From Piezodorus guildinii (Eukaryota; Arthropoda; Insecta; Hemiptera; Pentatomidae), in NCBI GenBank assembly GCA_023052935.1, contig CM041295.1, positions 162,860,366 to 162,924,365 of the forward strand: DNA of 64,000 nt. The letters are read 5' to 3'. Each line of letters starts with the position of its first letter. The stretch's first letter is position 1. This document shows positions 10,569-22,513 of the stretch, in pieces. The notes under the pieces are model-generated. The model searched no databases. It was given only the letters and a program-made list of their open reading frames with translations, and had not been told where the DNA came from. Both the position numbers and the translations under genes were made by a program.

Positions 10569-10619
<51 letters not shown>
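10500..10619. repeat. T-rich tract and (AT)n microsatellite
   Basis: A T/G-rich run near 10500-10530 is followed by an uninterrupted AT repeat of about 50 bases at 10570-10619. Confidence 0.95.
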
Positions 10620-10621
<2 letters not shown>

Positions 10622-11040
10622 TTAAGGTCTGATAAGGCAGACTATCAGCCTTAATTCCAACTCACCTGATGTAAACACTTTGAAAAGTATATATAGAATT
10701 TTATATGAATCAAGAAAGCAGTGTTTGACTAGCCATCAAGTGAGTTGTTAATGTGCCCCTTTTTCTTATTTTTTTTAAGTTTCATATTGGCCAGCTCATA
10801 AGTGGTGCCGAAACCCGGGACCTTTAGACAGTATATTTTTTTCTTTCTATTATTATAATCTTTAGTTTTATTGCAAAAGCTAGAGTCTTGCAGAAAGAGG
10901 GAAACATTAAATACCTCTGGCATAGAAATGGCAAAATATATATACGGCATCTCGAGGGCTCTACTAAAGTACAAATTAAATGTGAATCTGATTTGACTTT
11001 TTTTTAAAACTCACAAGAACAGTTTTACGACACCGATTCA
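10620..11040. other. No feature recognised
   Basis: AT-rich sequence with one short minus-strand open frame that lacks any recognisable motif. Confidence 0.4.
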
Positions 11041-13895
11041 GATTAATTCAAAATATATGAAGAAATCAATGAGAAAAAGCGCTTACTCCCGGCATCACTC
11101 GAAACATCTCCATGCTCGTCAACTCGAAATAAGAAGATTAAAGTATTAAAGGATCTTGTGGAAAATGATAAGGGTAAATTACTGGTAGAATTCATGGAAA
11201 ATAACTGTTTTGTTCTTCTAAATGGTCGAACTGCTAGCGATAATCCCGGTCAGTATACTAATGTCACTCCAAAAGGGAAAAGTGAAGTCGATATGGTCTG
11301 GTGCAGCTACCAACATATAAATTCGATTGCCGATTTAAAAATAATACATAATATTTCGGTCTCACAACACTTTCCTATAGAGACCAAGCTCAATCTTTGT
11401 CTCAATATTACTCATAATACTCCGTTAAAAAAACCGAACCACTCTTTTACCATCGCGAAATGGGACGATTCAAAAAGCTTAATATATCATGACCTGATTA
11501 TGCATTCTCCTAGGGTAGGATATCATATGAACTCGCCATCCGTTGAAATTATTCAAAATAACCTCAAATCTGCCATCCAGGAGACATCACAAACGCTTGG
11601 GTTATTAAAGAAAAAAAATCGTAATAATTATAATTGTCATCGAATAAATAAACCTTGGTTCGACTATGAATGTGTATTGGCAAAAAAGTACGTTAGATGC
11701 AGGTTAAAATCAATGGTCAAAAATAGGTTTATTGAAAATGAAGTGGTGGCTACATTACCGCAAAGAAAAAATTTAAAACTTAATAAAATTGAAGCGACTG
11801 GAATTCGAGCGTACCGTCATGGATGACCTAGCTAATGTTCGTGATTCAAAAACATTCTGGGGTGCAATAAATAGGTACAAAAGTAGGCAATCTGCACCGA
11901 TAAACTATGAACAATGGTTTAATTATTTACAAAGCATATATCCCCCGCGGGTCGACCAAAGCGTATCGTACTTCGGAGTACTTCATCCCTCCTCGACTCG
12001 GCCATTAGCCTCGAAGAACTTCAGATTTCCTTGAGAAAATGTAAAACTGGCAAAAGTCCTGGTAGAGATGGCTTCAGTTGCGAATTTTACAAAAACCTAC
12101 CCATTAACTGGCAATTATACTTATTACATATATATAATAAAATATTTGAAACTGAAAATATACCAATATCCTGGGTAAAAACTGTTTATATTATGATATT
12201 TAAAAAGGGTGACAGAACCCTACCAGAAAATTACCGTCCGATTGCTTTGTTAAATTGTATTATGAAAATATTCACCCAAATAATTTTAAATAGGCTCACT
12301 CTATGGTGCGATGAGACGAATGCTCTTCCCGAAGCACAATCCGGGTTTCGTAAAGATAGAAGCTGTTTGGATAATTTGTTTATATTGACATCTCTTATTC
12401 AGATGCAGCTGGGATCTCGCGGAAAAAAGTTTTTTGCCATATTTGTCGATTTTAAGCGAGCCTTTGATTCGATTAATCACAATCTGCTATGGCAATCTCT
12501 TCACAATCAAGGCATTAGTGGAAAAATTATTAGAATTTTAAAAAATATTTACCGGAACACCTCGGCTGTTGTTAAAAGTGACAGTATGATATCAGAAGAG
12601 ATCGATGTCACATTGGGTCTACTGCCAGGGGAAATATTGTCCCCTTATTTATTTAGCCTTTATCTAAATAATATAGATGTGTTTTTCCGAAGCAAAAATG
12701 TAGGAGGTATAAAAGTAAATAACTCGTGCGACATACTGCTACTCCTTTACGCGGACGACCTCATTATCCTAACAGATAGCTATACCGACGCCAAAAACAA
12801 AATAAATATTTTGAATCAATACTGCTCGATGAAAAGGCTAGAAGTTAATACTCAGAAAACAAAAATAATGAGCTTCCACAAAGGAAAATGTAAACGGGTT
12901 GGCAAGATATACTATGAAAATAGTGAAATAGAAAGAGTACCGGAGTACACGTATCTAGGAGTACCATTTTCCGAAACGGGAATATTTTACAAAGCCACTA
13001 ACTACTTTGAATCCAAAACTAAAATTCCAATAGGTTCTGTTATCGCACTTAGTGCAAAAATAAAACTAAGATCGTGGGAAAACAAAATTAAAATAAATAA
13101 TGCAATAGCAATGAGTATCCTCTTTAATAATGTGCAAATATGGAGACTAAGATATGTAGATAGGATAGAGAGCGTAAACATAAACGTTTATTCGCATTAA
13201 ACAAAAATATTCTTTTTTTATTAATACGGTCGGAATTTAATGTTCCCCATTGCCTAATCTCAATATTAACGCTTTCTCTCTCTTGGGTGCATAAAATTTT
13301 AAAACTCAGTGATAACGAACTCCCAAAAATGTGCTTCAATACACTAAAGAAAATGCATAAGCCAACAAATAAAGAACAAAAATACAACTGGTTTCACCAA
13401 TTATACTGTATATTAAAACGAATAAACAAACAGTCTATATTAGAAATAGAAAACCAAGCTATTTTTCAGTTAGAGATGCACAAAACAATGATACTGTTTA
13501 CAAATCATATGAAGACAATAGATAAACAAAAGTTAATCACCCCCGGTAAATACAACCCACTCTATCCATCCATTCATAACAATAGACATAAGCCTCAAAC
13601 TTACTTATTATTAAACGCACCGTTCTCTGTCATAAAAATATTTGCACAACTAAGACTTTCTGGAAACCACAATATCAAATTAACATTTAACAATATATAT
13701 TACCATTTCAAACCCAAGGAGAACTGCACCCTATGTAATCTAAACGAAAGAGAGGACTTATTCCATATTTCCATTCGATGCCCCATATACGCACCGTACC
13801 GAACCCATTACATCCCTAGGGCCTTAAATATGAACAATACAAATTTTATCACCCTTTTTACCACCAATGATATTGATGAATTAAAAAATATTTAG
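11041..13895 (+). pseudogene. Non-LTR ORF2 (endonuclease C-terminus, RT, zinc tail), frameshifted
   Basis: Segment 11041-11826 carries the endonuclease end: FVLLNGRTASDNPGQYTN, then KSEVDMVWC and SVSQHFPIET (the usual SDH is changed). From about 11800 to 12034 a second frame gives the linker with DSKTFWGAINRYKS. From 12031 a third frame gives the RT: GKSPGRDGF, PENYRPIALLN, QSGFRKDRSCLDN, motif A FAIFVDFKRAFDSINH, a motif B changed to GLLPGEILSPYLF, and motif C LLYADDLIIL. A further shift near 13180 leads to 13895, with CTLC-x7-H-x4-C. At least three frameshifts mark it as inactive. Motifs A and C keep their aspartates. Confidence 0.8.
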
Positions 13896-13913
13896 TATTA
13901 TGCCAGGCAATGT
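11041..13913 (+). mobile_element. APE-type non-LTR retrotransposon, clade uncertain, 5'-truncated
   Basis: A single ORF2-like protein can be followed from the C-terminal half of an AP-endonuclease through a full RT to a C-terminal zinc motif. It differs clearly from the Jockey copies and lacks RNase H. The layout would suit CR1/L2-like elements, but I cannot settle the clade. The 3' boundary near 13913 is set by the end of the frame. The Jockey tail at 13938 follows almost at once. Confidence 0.7.
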
Positions 13914-13937
13914 TGCCAAATCAGATCATTTATAATT

Positions 13938-16826
13938 AATGAATTATTTATTATTTATTTATTTAACAACAAGTAATATACAAATGCCTTTAGGCATATA
14001 TTGTAACACTGATGACCATTACGAAAAACCTCCTTCAGGATTCTTATGAATTCGTGAGCGAAGACACCTCCCAGTGAAGGCACTCCTTGGCGTGGAAGAT
14101 CTGCTAAAGAAGTAGGTCTCTGCTCCAGAGGCGTTTCAGTCTCCTTGGTGGGTTTTGTGGTAGTGTATCAGTCAGTAATGTTTGTACCAGTAGGTTTGGA
14201 TGTCCAGCGAGTGAGTCGTGAAAATGTTTGTTATAATTTTTAATGATATCCGTTACGATTGGTATGTTGAGGTCTTTGTGTAATGATTTGTTGGTTACGT
14301 AAAAGGGACAGTGAGTGATGAAGCGGAGGAATTTAGATTGAAAGATTTGAATTGTCTGCAAGTGTGATTTTTTGCATGAGCCCCACACCTGAGTACCGTA
14401 CGTCCATATAGGTTTAAGTAACATGTTGTATATAATGATTTTGTTGCTTAGTGATAGTTTGTTTTTATGGTGAAGAAGTCGTCTAAGTATTGATAGTCGA
14501 TGATTCAGTCTTTTTTTTAAGGTAGTTACGTGTGATTTCCATGTCAGACGTCTATCCATTGTGAGTCCTAAGTATTTTGTTTCTGTTTGTTTGGGTAACT
14601 GAACATTATAAAGTGTTAGTGGAGGACAATTAGAATGCTTAAGCGTGAATGTTACTTGACTTGATTTCTGTATGTTTATTTTAATACGCCATTTATCAAG
14701 CCAATCTTGAAGTGAATTTAAGTAAGTTTGAACATTGTGTGAGGCTATGGTCGGATCAGTACTTGTTGAGAGTATCACGGTGTCGTCTGCGTATGTTGCA
14801 AGTAATGTGTCCGGTGTTTGTGGTATGTCAGAAGTGTATATAGTATACAGAACTGGTCCCAAAATGCTGCCTTGCGGAACTCCCCCACCAACTCGACAGT
14901 AGTCGGAATGTTTACCATCTTGGTCGACTACAAAAAACCTATCCTCAAGATACGACCTAATTATTAAATAATAAGTATGCGGTAAAATTGATTTGATTTT
15001 ACTGAGAATGCCATCATGCCACACCTTATCAAATGCCTGTGCGATGTCTAAAAAATGCTGCTGTACAGAATTCTTTTTTTTCTAATGCCACAGCAATCGA
15101 ATCAACAACTCTATGGCATTGTTGTATGGTCGAATGTGCAGGTCTAAAGCCAAATTGGTGGTTAGGAATTACGGATTTGGACTCTAAGAAAGGATATAGT
15201 CACTTAAATAATATTTTTTCAAACATTTTGGAAAATATCGGTAATCAACTAATTGGTCTATATGAAGTGACTTGATCTAACGGTTTGTTTGGCTTTGGAA
15301 TCATCTTTATAATTGAAAACTTCCATACTAGAGGAAAGTAAGTAAGTCGGAGGATAGAATTATAAATAGATGTCAGGAAGATTATGGCTTTCTTAGGAAG
15401 AAGTCGTACAATTTTAGGTGTGATTAGGTCAAAACCAGGAGCTTTACTAAGAGGTTAGTTTTTAATGCAAAATTTTACGTCCGAAGGAGTAATAGGTGGT
15501 GGAGGTAGAGAAAGAGGAAGAGAATAAGCGAGAATTTGTTGGATGTCTGAGCAGTGCTGTTGGTCTAGCAAGTCATCATGAGGATGAAATACATCCGTAA
15601 GATGTGCAGCAAATAGGTCTGCCTTTTCTTTATCACTTCTAGCCCATGTGTTGTCAGGTTTACGGAGAGGGTTCTTTGTGTCGTGATAATGTAGTATCTT
15701 TCGTGTTTGTTGCCAGAGAGTATTGTTACTAGTCTGTAAGTTACTCAAATGTGTGTTGTAGGTGTCGTGTTTATATTGTTGTATAAGTTTTCTCAGTCTG
15801 TTAGTAAGTTGGTTAAGTAATCGTTTGTCACTAGGATAGCGAGATCTTTTCCATTGGTTAAGAGCCCGTCGTTTTTCGACCATTAGTGACCGTATTTCAG
15901 GGGGTAAATACTGTTTGTTATTGTCTGTATCAGGTTTATGTGCTGATTGCCAGGCAGCATTTTGTATAGTCTTAGTAAGTGTATCTACATCATTGTCGAT
16001 GTCTTCCTGAGTCTTTAAGCTGGTATTGAGCTTAATTTTATTGTTTATGGCACTATGAAATTGACTAATTAATATTGGTCCAGGAGTTAATGTAGGCAAG
16101 TGGGCTGTAGATAAGATGTGTCTAGAGAGAGAAAGCATAACTGCAGAATGGTCAGATGAAAGGTCATTATCAGTAGAGATGTTATGATGTAGAGTATTTA
16201 GGCGAGAAGTGATAAAGAAGTCCAGTAGTTCTGGCTGTCGATTAATGTCTGTCGGCCAGTAAGTCGGTTCTGGTGGTAGAATGAAGTCACAGTCAAGGTT
16301 CAGACATGTATTAAGAAGAGCATTTCCTCTAGGGTTTTGAGTCCTATTGCCGAAACGAGGATGTTTGGCGTTAAAGTCCCCGCCACATAAAAATTTAGGT
16401 CCCAAAACAGTAAATACGTCAGTAAGTATATCTTGTGAAAGTCTCTATTTGGAGGACAATAAGCACTGGCAATAGAAATAGTTGTGTGGTCAATTTCGAC
16501 TGAGATTGCTGATATTTGAAGTTCAGGTAAGGCTGTCATTTGTAGAGGATAGTGATACAATGTTCGTTTCACAACTACTGCCGAGCCACCACGGGCAGCT
16601 CCGCTTGGATGATCAGCACGGTACACTATATACCCTGTATATAAAATCGTATGGTCCTCGTAAAGTGAGTTTCGGTTAGCAGAGCTATGTCTATGTCATG
16701 TTCGTGCAAGTATATGTCAAGTTCGTTTCTTCTGTGTAGGGCACCATTAGCATTCCAGAGGAGGAGCTTTAGTGAATGTTGATTAATATAATTAAGGGCT
16801 GACATTTGGAATAAATTTATTAACAA
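13938..16826 (-). mobile_element. Jockey-clade retrotransposon, subfamily B, ORF2 plus 3' UTR, minus strand
   Basis: The element spans a whole ORF2 but no ORF1 of its own. Its 3' end is AAATAAATAAATAATAAATA rather than a pure A run, ending near 13938 against the non-LTR element above. Its 5' end adjoins the endonuclease of a subfamily A element at about 16840 in the same orientation. The protein is clearly diverged from subfamily A. Confidence 0.8.
14104..16826 (-). pseudogene. Jockey ORF2, subfamily B (endonuclease and RT), several lesions
   Basis: Reading leftward from 16826: LKLLLWNANGALHRRNEL and IALLTETHF start the AP-endonuclease. KFLCGGDFNAKHPRFGNR and NDLSSDHSAVML are its catalytic D-x-N and S-D-H blocks. 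Then come the linker, APGFDLITPK, MIPKP, TSYRPIS, HQFGFRPAHSTIQQCHRVVD, motif A (reached only across one extra T near 15066), GGGVPQGSILGP (motif B), TYADDTVIL (motif C) and the C-terminus PPRRLKRLWSRDLL. Lesions I see are frameshifts near 16630, 16400 and 15066 and stops near 15456 and 15258. A protein of about 900 residues is normal for Jockey ORF2, so it is complete in extent but dead. Confidence 0.85.
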
Positions 16827-16844
16827 GCGTGGTGAGCAAAGTTA

Positions 16845-17558
16845 TGAGTCCCAGTCTACTCGTCCTGTAATCAGAGTGGGAATGGTGGGTTTAGGAACAA
16901 GACTCGAGCCTTGAAAGCAGAACTGGGCTATGATCAGATGAAAGGTCATTAGGGATTTGATTGTGGATTGGGAGGAAGATATCTGAGAGGAAACAAATAT
17001 ATCAAGGATATATGGACGTTTTTTGAGGGATGTTGGCCAATATGTTGGGCTCATAGGAGAAAGGATAGTATAACAATTGGAGTTAGAGACGCGAGAAAGG
17101 ACATTACCACGGGAGTTGGATGTTCGGCAACCCCATCGTTGGTGTTTAGCTACAGCAATGAAGCGCGGTTCTAAGGATTTGAAGAGGGTTTCAAGTTGGT
17201 TAAAGTAAAGAGAGTTACCAGGAGGACAGTATACAGCTGAGAGTGTAAGATGGAAAGGACGAGTTGAAATGATTACCGAGGTTGATTGTATGGCATCAGT
17301 TGGAGTAGAAGGGATAAGAGAATGGGGTAAGGATTTATGGATAAGGATGCATGATCCAGCATGGGAAGTGTTGTCGGGATGGTCAGATCTATAAGGGATG
17401 AAGTCACGTATGTAAAAATTTGATCGTTGTGTGAAGTGAGTTTCAGTAAGTAGTGCTATGTCTATGTGGTTGTCATGTATAAATAAGTCCAGGTCGTCAC
17501 GATGGTTATGCAGGCCATTAGCATTCTAAAAGATAATCGCTAGGGGTTTTACACTCAT
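16845..17558 (-). pseudogene. Jockey ORF2 endonuclease fragment, subfamily A
   Basis: The start codon at 17558-17556 overlaps the ORF1 stop as ATGA. The frame opens with MSVKPLAIIF, then a stop replaces the tryptophan of the LWNANG block. IALLTETHFTQRS, AVYCPPGNS and MSPTYWPTSLKKRP follow across frame breaks. The GGDYNAKH block seen at 28540 is partly deleted, and the SDH block is shifted. It ends without any RT. Confidence 0.8.
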
Positions 17559-19006
17559 CGTTCGAGATTAAATGGAACTTGCGAAAGGACTATGGTGAGA
17601 AGGGTGATCAGCGGTTGGATGGTAGCTCTGAGATCAGAGAGAAAGGACTCAAGGATGGAGTATATATTGGAAGGATCTTGATTAGGAAACTGATGTGGAT
17701 AAGATACCTGGGGTGGATAGTTTATTGGTTCTGGATTATTGGCTGGGAGCTGAACTCGCCGTGGGGTATGAAGCTGTTCAGTCCGCTGAGATAACAGAGG
17801 TTGGGGCTTTGGCTGATTTGGTGGATTATAAGGACGTTCAGGAATTTTGGTAGGATGCTCAGGAGGGAGTTTCACCTGTAAGGGTAGATTTTGGGAAGGG
17901 GTCTATTGACGGGAAGCTTGTGGTTTAGGACGGGAGACGGGAGGTTTGAATTGGGAGGTCGGAGGCGCCTGACTGGTAGTTTGTTGCTTTCTTACAGCGG
18001 TGACTTCTGAGAGAGATTTCCTGGCTTCTTCAGTGGGAACTCTGGATGCAGGTGTGGCAGGCTGCTGTGAAGCGATCATATTAGCAGTTTTTGGAATTTC
18101 AGGAAAATCAGACAAATTATCCAACTCTGGTACCTGAGAACGTATTTTCTGATCCATTCTTTTTACAGATGAATTTTGTGATCCCTGGCGAAGAAGGCTT
18201 TTGTAAACGACACAACCCCTATAACTAGCCGGGTGGCCTTCCCCGCAAAGAACACACTTTGCTGGCTCAGTCTGAGATTTCGGGCAAGTGGCAGAGGCAT
18301 GTGGTCCGGCACACTTAACACACCTAGCCTGGTGGAAACAGTATGATTTAGTGTGTCCAACGGTTTGGCATTTAGTGCACTGAACAATAGTAGTTTTTTG
18401 CCTAGGCTCTTCGAAACGGACAGATGAGTACACCAGCCTTCTCACCTGAAATATTTCCGGATTATTACTGGCTGGTTCGAGGTCCACAAAAAATAATGGC
18501 AATGGGTATTTTCCTGTGGGGTGTGTCACTGAAGAGATGTTCCGTGCGTGATGCCCAATTTCTTCCAGACCTCGTTTAATTGCATCAGTGGGAGTGGATG
18601 AGTGGAGCCCGCGTAAAAACCACTCGATAAGATTTTTCTTGTCTCAACTGATAACAATGAAAATCATAATTTTTTTAACTCAAATAACTTACCAGTCTTT
18701 TGTAATTATCTTTTGTGGTGGTATTAATTTTGATATCGCTTAGTCGAGAATAACAATGAAAGTTCGCTTGTCCGATGAGAGCGGCGATTTCATCACCAAA
18801 CGATATAAAATCAATAATATTGGAAACATAGATAGAAGGGGGCTCGGGATCAGAAAATCCTTGAGGCTGGTTTGAAATGTTGGCTGAATCGGAATGGTTC
18901 GTAATAGAAGACGTTGCGTTAAATATTTTGAGTCGGATTCGCTAATCTCAGAGAATGGCGTTTCTTCCCCTGATTCATCATAAGATAGAGTCTTATCTAA
19001 ATCCAT
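17555..19006 (-). pseudogene. Jockey ORF1 (Gag-like nucleic-acid-binding protein), subfamily A
   Basis: The ORF starts MDLDKTLSYDESGEE. After a frameshift near 18830, an N-terminal block of the IYVSNIIDFISF and DIKINTT type follows, then the PRE_C2HC-like region (NYDFHCYQLRQEKSYRVVF, later PLPLFFVDLEPA). Zinc knuckles follow: CTKCQTVGHTKSYC (C-x2-C-x4-H-x4-C), CVKCAGPHASATC and CVLCGEGHPASYRGC. A proline-rich tail ends in a helix before the stop at 17557-17555. One in-frame TAG lies near 17903. Gag-like ORF1 proteins of this clade bind element RNA and target it to the nucleus. This one is broken. Confidence 0.85.
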
Positions 19007-19010
19007 GATG

Positions 19011-19794
19011 AATACAATAGAAAAAATAGGTATAAAGTCCTCTTATATTGTGAGATAAATAAAAAAAAATAAAATAAAAATAAAAAAGTTATATAGACTT
19101 ATATAAATTACTAATAATAGAAAATTAACGTAAATATCTTAAAACTAAACTATTTACAATATATACATATACATAGAAAACGTAAAAAAAAAAACGTACA
19201 TTTCTGATTTAGTAAAATAAAAATAAAGTCCTGGAAAAAGAGAAAAAAACACAAAAAATAAAAAAATAAAATAAAAAAAATATTAAAATAAAGTCTAACA
19301 GGAAGAAAATAAAAGTTTATATGACGAATGTCTAGGTTACGAAGTCGGAAATGTCAATATTGCCGACCGAGACCTTGTAAACAAAGATGAGGATTAGTAA
19401 GTCCTAGCCTAGGCCTTATCTCCAACCTAGGACGGCCACCAGTCTATTATTGTCTATCGAACTAATTGCCACTCACCTCGTGATATGTGTTCGTTAATGT
19501 GTTTATCAGTGCAACCACTCGCGATTTACAAAGTTTGAAGCATTTTCAAGCAGTATCACATTGATGAGAAGGAAACTAACATAGAGCAATACGTAAGTAG
19601 AACTGTGCCAACGGCCATTTTAGAAAACACTATCTACAAATTTAATAAACAATTCATGGTGGACCCCAGAATGTCAGTCCTTCATTAACGGTAGAAAAAA
19701 TGCCCATAATATTTATAAACCAACCACCAATTATGAATCCTATTCTAAACTATAAAATTGCTATGGCTAAGACGGGAGATCAGCTGTATAGACT
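19011..19794. other. Possible 5' leader of the Jockey A element, then unassigned sequence
   Basis: The A/T-rich stretch 19011-19320 and a more balanced block at 19325-19560 lie just upstream of ORF1 on the minus strand. Full-length Jockey elements have an internal promoter in this position. I see no start-site motif good enough to call and no target duplication. Confidence 0.3.
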
Positions 19795-20595
19795 GTGAAA
19801 ACGAATTAATGAAATTGAATTTCTATAGAAACATGCGTTTTATTAATAAATCTATCATATGATTATATAAAATAATCAGTTAGTTTTATCGGCTTTTCTT
19901 TTCTCTTATTACCTTTACAAGCTTATCTATAAGATAATATTTTTTCTAAAATCATTAGCTTTCCAACGGTACATTATACATCTATATTACAAAAACACAG
20001 AACTTGTATAAAAAAGTATTTTTTCACTTCTATTTTTTATTTGTTTATCAAATTCGCTCAACTTGCATATTTAGCTGTTATTTATCCGTACTAACAAGAT
20101 GAAGTGCCTAATTATTTGGAATATACTAAATAAAAGGTACTTTAGGTGGAAAAAAAATTAAAATATCGACATTTAAGCCCTTTCAAACTATTTCAATCGG
20201 AATGAAACCTACATCATATTAAAGTCCATTAAATTTTACACCCATTAAGCGAGCTCAATTAAAATCGTTCCAGCCGTTTCTAAGAAAATCGTAAAAAGGT
20301 CTAAAATGTATAGTTTAAAGTTGTTCTTCAGGGTTGCTGATTTTAATGAAAAAGTTGCTGTGAATGAAAAAACATCTTGGGCATATAGGATTCTTAATTA
20401 TAAAATTTCGGTTTCGTAAGACTTTTAGTTTTTGCGCTAGACTTACCACATACGGACCCACGGACACACACACACGGACCATTTTACGGGACTAAGTCAT
20501 TTGCACTCAGGGGACCCTAAATCGTGTATTTGCAATAATGAGAACTCGAAATTTTTCACGATCGCAATACTTTCCCTTACTTTATATTTCATATG
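19795..20595 (+). repeat. R-A dispersed repeat, longest uninterrupted copy
   Basis: This is the reference copy of about 0.8 kb. Internal landmarks are AATCAGTTAGTTTTATCGGC, CTTTCCAACGGTACATTATA, AAAATATCGACATTTAAGCC, CGTTCCAGCCGTTTCTAAGA, a small ACACGG-type simple repeat, and TTTGCACTCAGGGGACCCTA. It has no coding capacity, terminal inverted repeats or A tail that I can see. Other copies or pieces lie at 325, 3229/5099, 38670, 39420, 40195, 43940 (minus), 46465 (minus) and 51745. Confidence 0.8.
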
Positions 20596-21844
20596 CAGGT
20601 AAGTGTAAGTAACAAAAAAGTTTATATGAACCGTAGTCGGATTGTCAGCGGTTAGGGACGAAAAACAAATTTTGAAATTTCTGCTTTGCAAGGAAGGCCA
20701 TGGGTAATATTCGTTGACCCTTCTTGGATATTTTCTCTTCTTTCATTCGGTACCACATTTTTTTCAAGCAGATATATTAGATTTTTCTGATTAAAACTGT
20801 GGATAACATCCAACAACTCAAAATTTTATTTTCCTTTGTAACCGTTGATAATCATACTATGGTTCTTCTTGTACTTTTTATTTCTCTTCAGGTATAGCAT
20901 CGGCTCCGATAATATAACGAGTCACCCTGTTTAGATAACTTAAATATAATCATTTAATTAGTGATCATATACGAGTAAACAGGTTCTTTGGAAAGACCTT
21001 CAAATTCAATCGGATGTCAACGGGAGCGTTGAAGTGCGAATGTCGCCTGAACGAATCGGATTTGCCTGGCCGAGCGGCAACTCAACCTGCTCACGGCTCC
21101 ATCACTAACACTAAGCTAAATCTAAATCCGTTTATAAACTAAGAGTCAAACACTTATATACGTTTTAAAAAGTATCGGGAAAATAATTATTTATATTATA
21201 ATCTTATCAAGTGAAATAATTATAAATGTAAAAAAAAAAAAAAAATTCAACTTATTTTTGTCATGGACGGTGAGGTTCGGATTCCCTCCATGGAGAATTC
21301 TGATAGAGATTGGATTGCTGATTTAGTTATATTGTTCAATTGTAGTATGGTATAATGAATATGATTTGGATAAGGAATAGGTATTGAGTTGTTAAATAAG
21401 ATCTTAGCGTATTTTAATATTTCAATTTAATCCTCTCTGTGTTTATAAAATGATGTTTACATATTCTAAAAAAGGATTAGTTAAGGTGTTTTTATGCATC
21501 TGTTTCAACCGAGATTACTTATCCTTAAGTGATATTTTGCTAGCTCAAAATGAAATAGTAAACAATTCATTTTCGTCATTTAATGATTTTTTATTTCCGA
21601 AAAGGAAAAAACCGCTGCAGAGACGGTTAACAAAACAGCACCAAGACGACGAAAAAATTACCTCAAAGATGACAATATGTAATAGATCAAAATGGATCAT
21701 ATATAAATGATTAAAAATATTTACAGGAAGTTGAAGTTTTTATTGAAATAGCAATACGAACATATTTTACAACCCAATAGACTATTCTTACCTTCTTTAT
21801 ATTATTCCTTCTTTTCTTGAACATAGGCGATTGTTTGTTTCATA
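20596..21844. other. No gene recognised
   Basis: One open frame, 21450-21710, encodes 86 residues without a recognisable domain. The stretch 20970-21130 is richer in G+C but gives no motif. 21225-21245 is an A run. Confidence 0.4.
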
Positions 21845-22072
21845 TAACGTCGCCTTTATGCTACTGTGGCTAATCGGGCGATACAAAAATAGGCGTCCTA
21901 TATTTTACCTATAATCTTACAGGCAAAGACACTATCTTAAGTGACCTCCGAACGCCGGCATAACCAAGAATTCTTCGTTTTAAAAATCCTAGGGTCACCT
22001 GACCTAGTTTGAACCCGCAACCTTGGGAATGGGAGGCTGTTATACTAACCACTACAACCACAGGCAACCACA
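21845..22072 (-). repeat. SINE-1 copy, minus strand
   Basis: Reverse-complemented, it has a tRNA-like head with GTAGTGGTTAGTATAAC and GCGGGTTCAAAC (A- and B-box-like), then CCTAGGATTTTTAAAAC, GGTTATGCCGGCGTTCGGAG and a tail with GCATAAAGGCGACGTTATAT. Mid-element deletions shorten it relative to 5934-6222. Confidence 0.75.
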
Positions 22073-22164
22073 CATAGAAAATTGTATGTATACAAAATTA
22101 ATTGACCTCCAGCATACTCCATGTAGCGGTTGGTCTTCCATAAAGTTTCAGTCTATTATCAGGA

Positions 22165-22168
<4 letters not shown>

Positions 22169-22202
<34 letters not shown>
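22169..22202. repeat. (AT)n microsatellite at the left edge of the copia element
   Basis: This uninterrupted AT repeat runs straight into the 5' LTR. A second AT tract follows the 3' LTR at 27933-27997. The element therefore sits within one AT microsatellite, and its target duplication cannot be resolved. Confidence 0.9.
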
Positions 22203-22205
<3 letters not shown>

Positions 22206-22401
22206 ATATATTGTAATACAGTATTTGGTTTTGTAATCAGTATTTGTTTCTACCTCTTTGTTGTATCTAGTAGTGCCTCTGATCTGTAAGGCCTTGGTCT
22301 ATGTTGTTATCGAGGCACACTTGGCTATGTTCATGTTCTATTAGTCCTTCTAATAAATGTATCAAGATGTTATTCTTGTGTTACTATTTTAATAACCAAC
22401 A
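22201..22401 (+). repeat. Copia 5' LTR
   Basis: It matches the 3' LTR along its length: GTAGTGCCTCTGATCTGT, CGAGGCACACTTGGC, ATGTTCATGTTCTATT, AATAAATGTATCAAGATGTT (with a possible AATAAA signal) and the end AATAACCAACA. It is longer because a GTAATCAGTATT segment is duplicated and an extra AGGCCTTGGTCTATGTTGTT lies in the middle. The first bases are TA rather than TG. Confidence 0.9.
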
Positions 22402-22419
22402 GGTTATGGGCACAGTCAG
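22402..22419 (+). promoter_or_regulatory. Copia primer-binding site
   Basis: GGTTATGGGCACAGTC directly follows the LTR. It differs by one base from the GGTTATGGGCCCAGTC type of Drosophila copia, which pairs with an internal half of initiator methionine tRNA. Confidence 0.8.
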
Positions 22420-22513
22420 TTTCGAATAGTTTAGTAGTGAAATAATAATGTTGAATATCAGTTGTGACTTGTGTGTCACAGTGTTTGTTCCGTTTGTCGC
22501 TTCCGTGTTGAAA

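Larger units (their letters stand above)
16845..19010 (-). mobile_element. Jockey-clade retrotransposon, subfamily A, 5' portion only, minus strand
   Basis: This piece has ORF1 and the endonuclease of ORF2 but stops abruptly after GRVDWDS, where the copy at 28221-30975 continues with GFRSDLEDKL. The sequence then changes to the start of a subfamily B ORF2. The missing RT and 3' UTR mean this half could not have arrived alone by ordinary target-primed reverse transcription. Confidence 0.8.
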
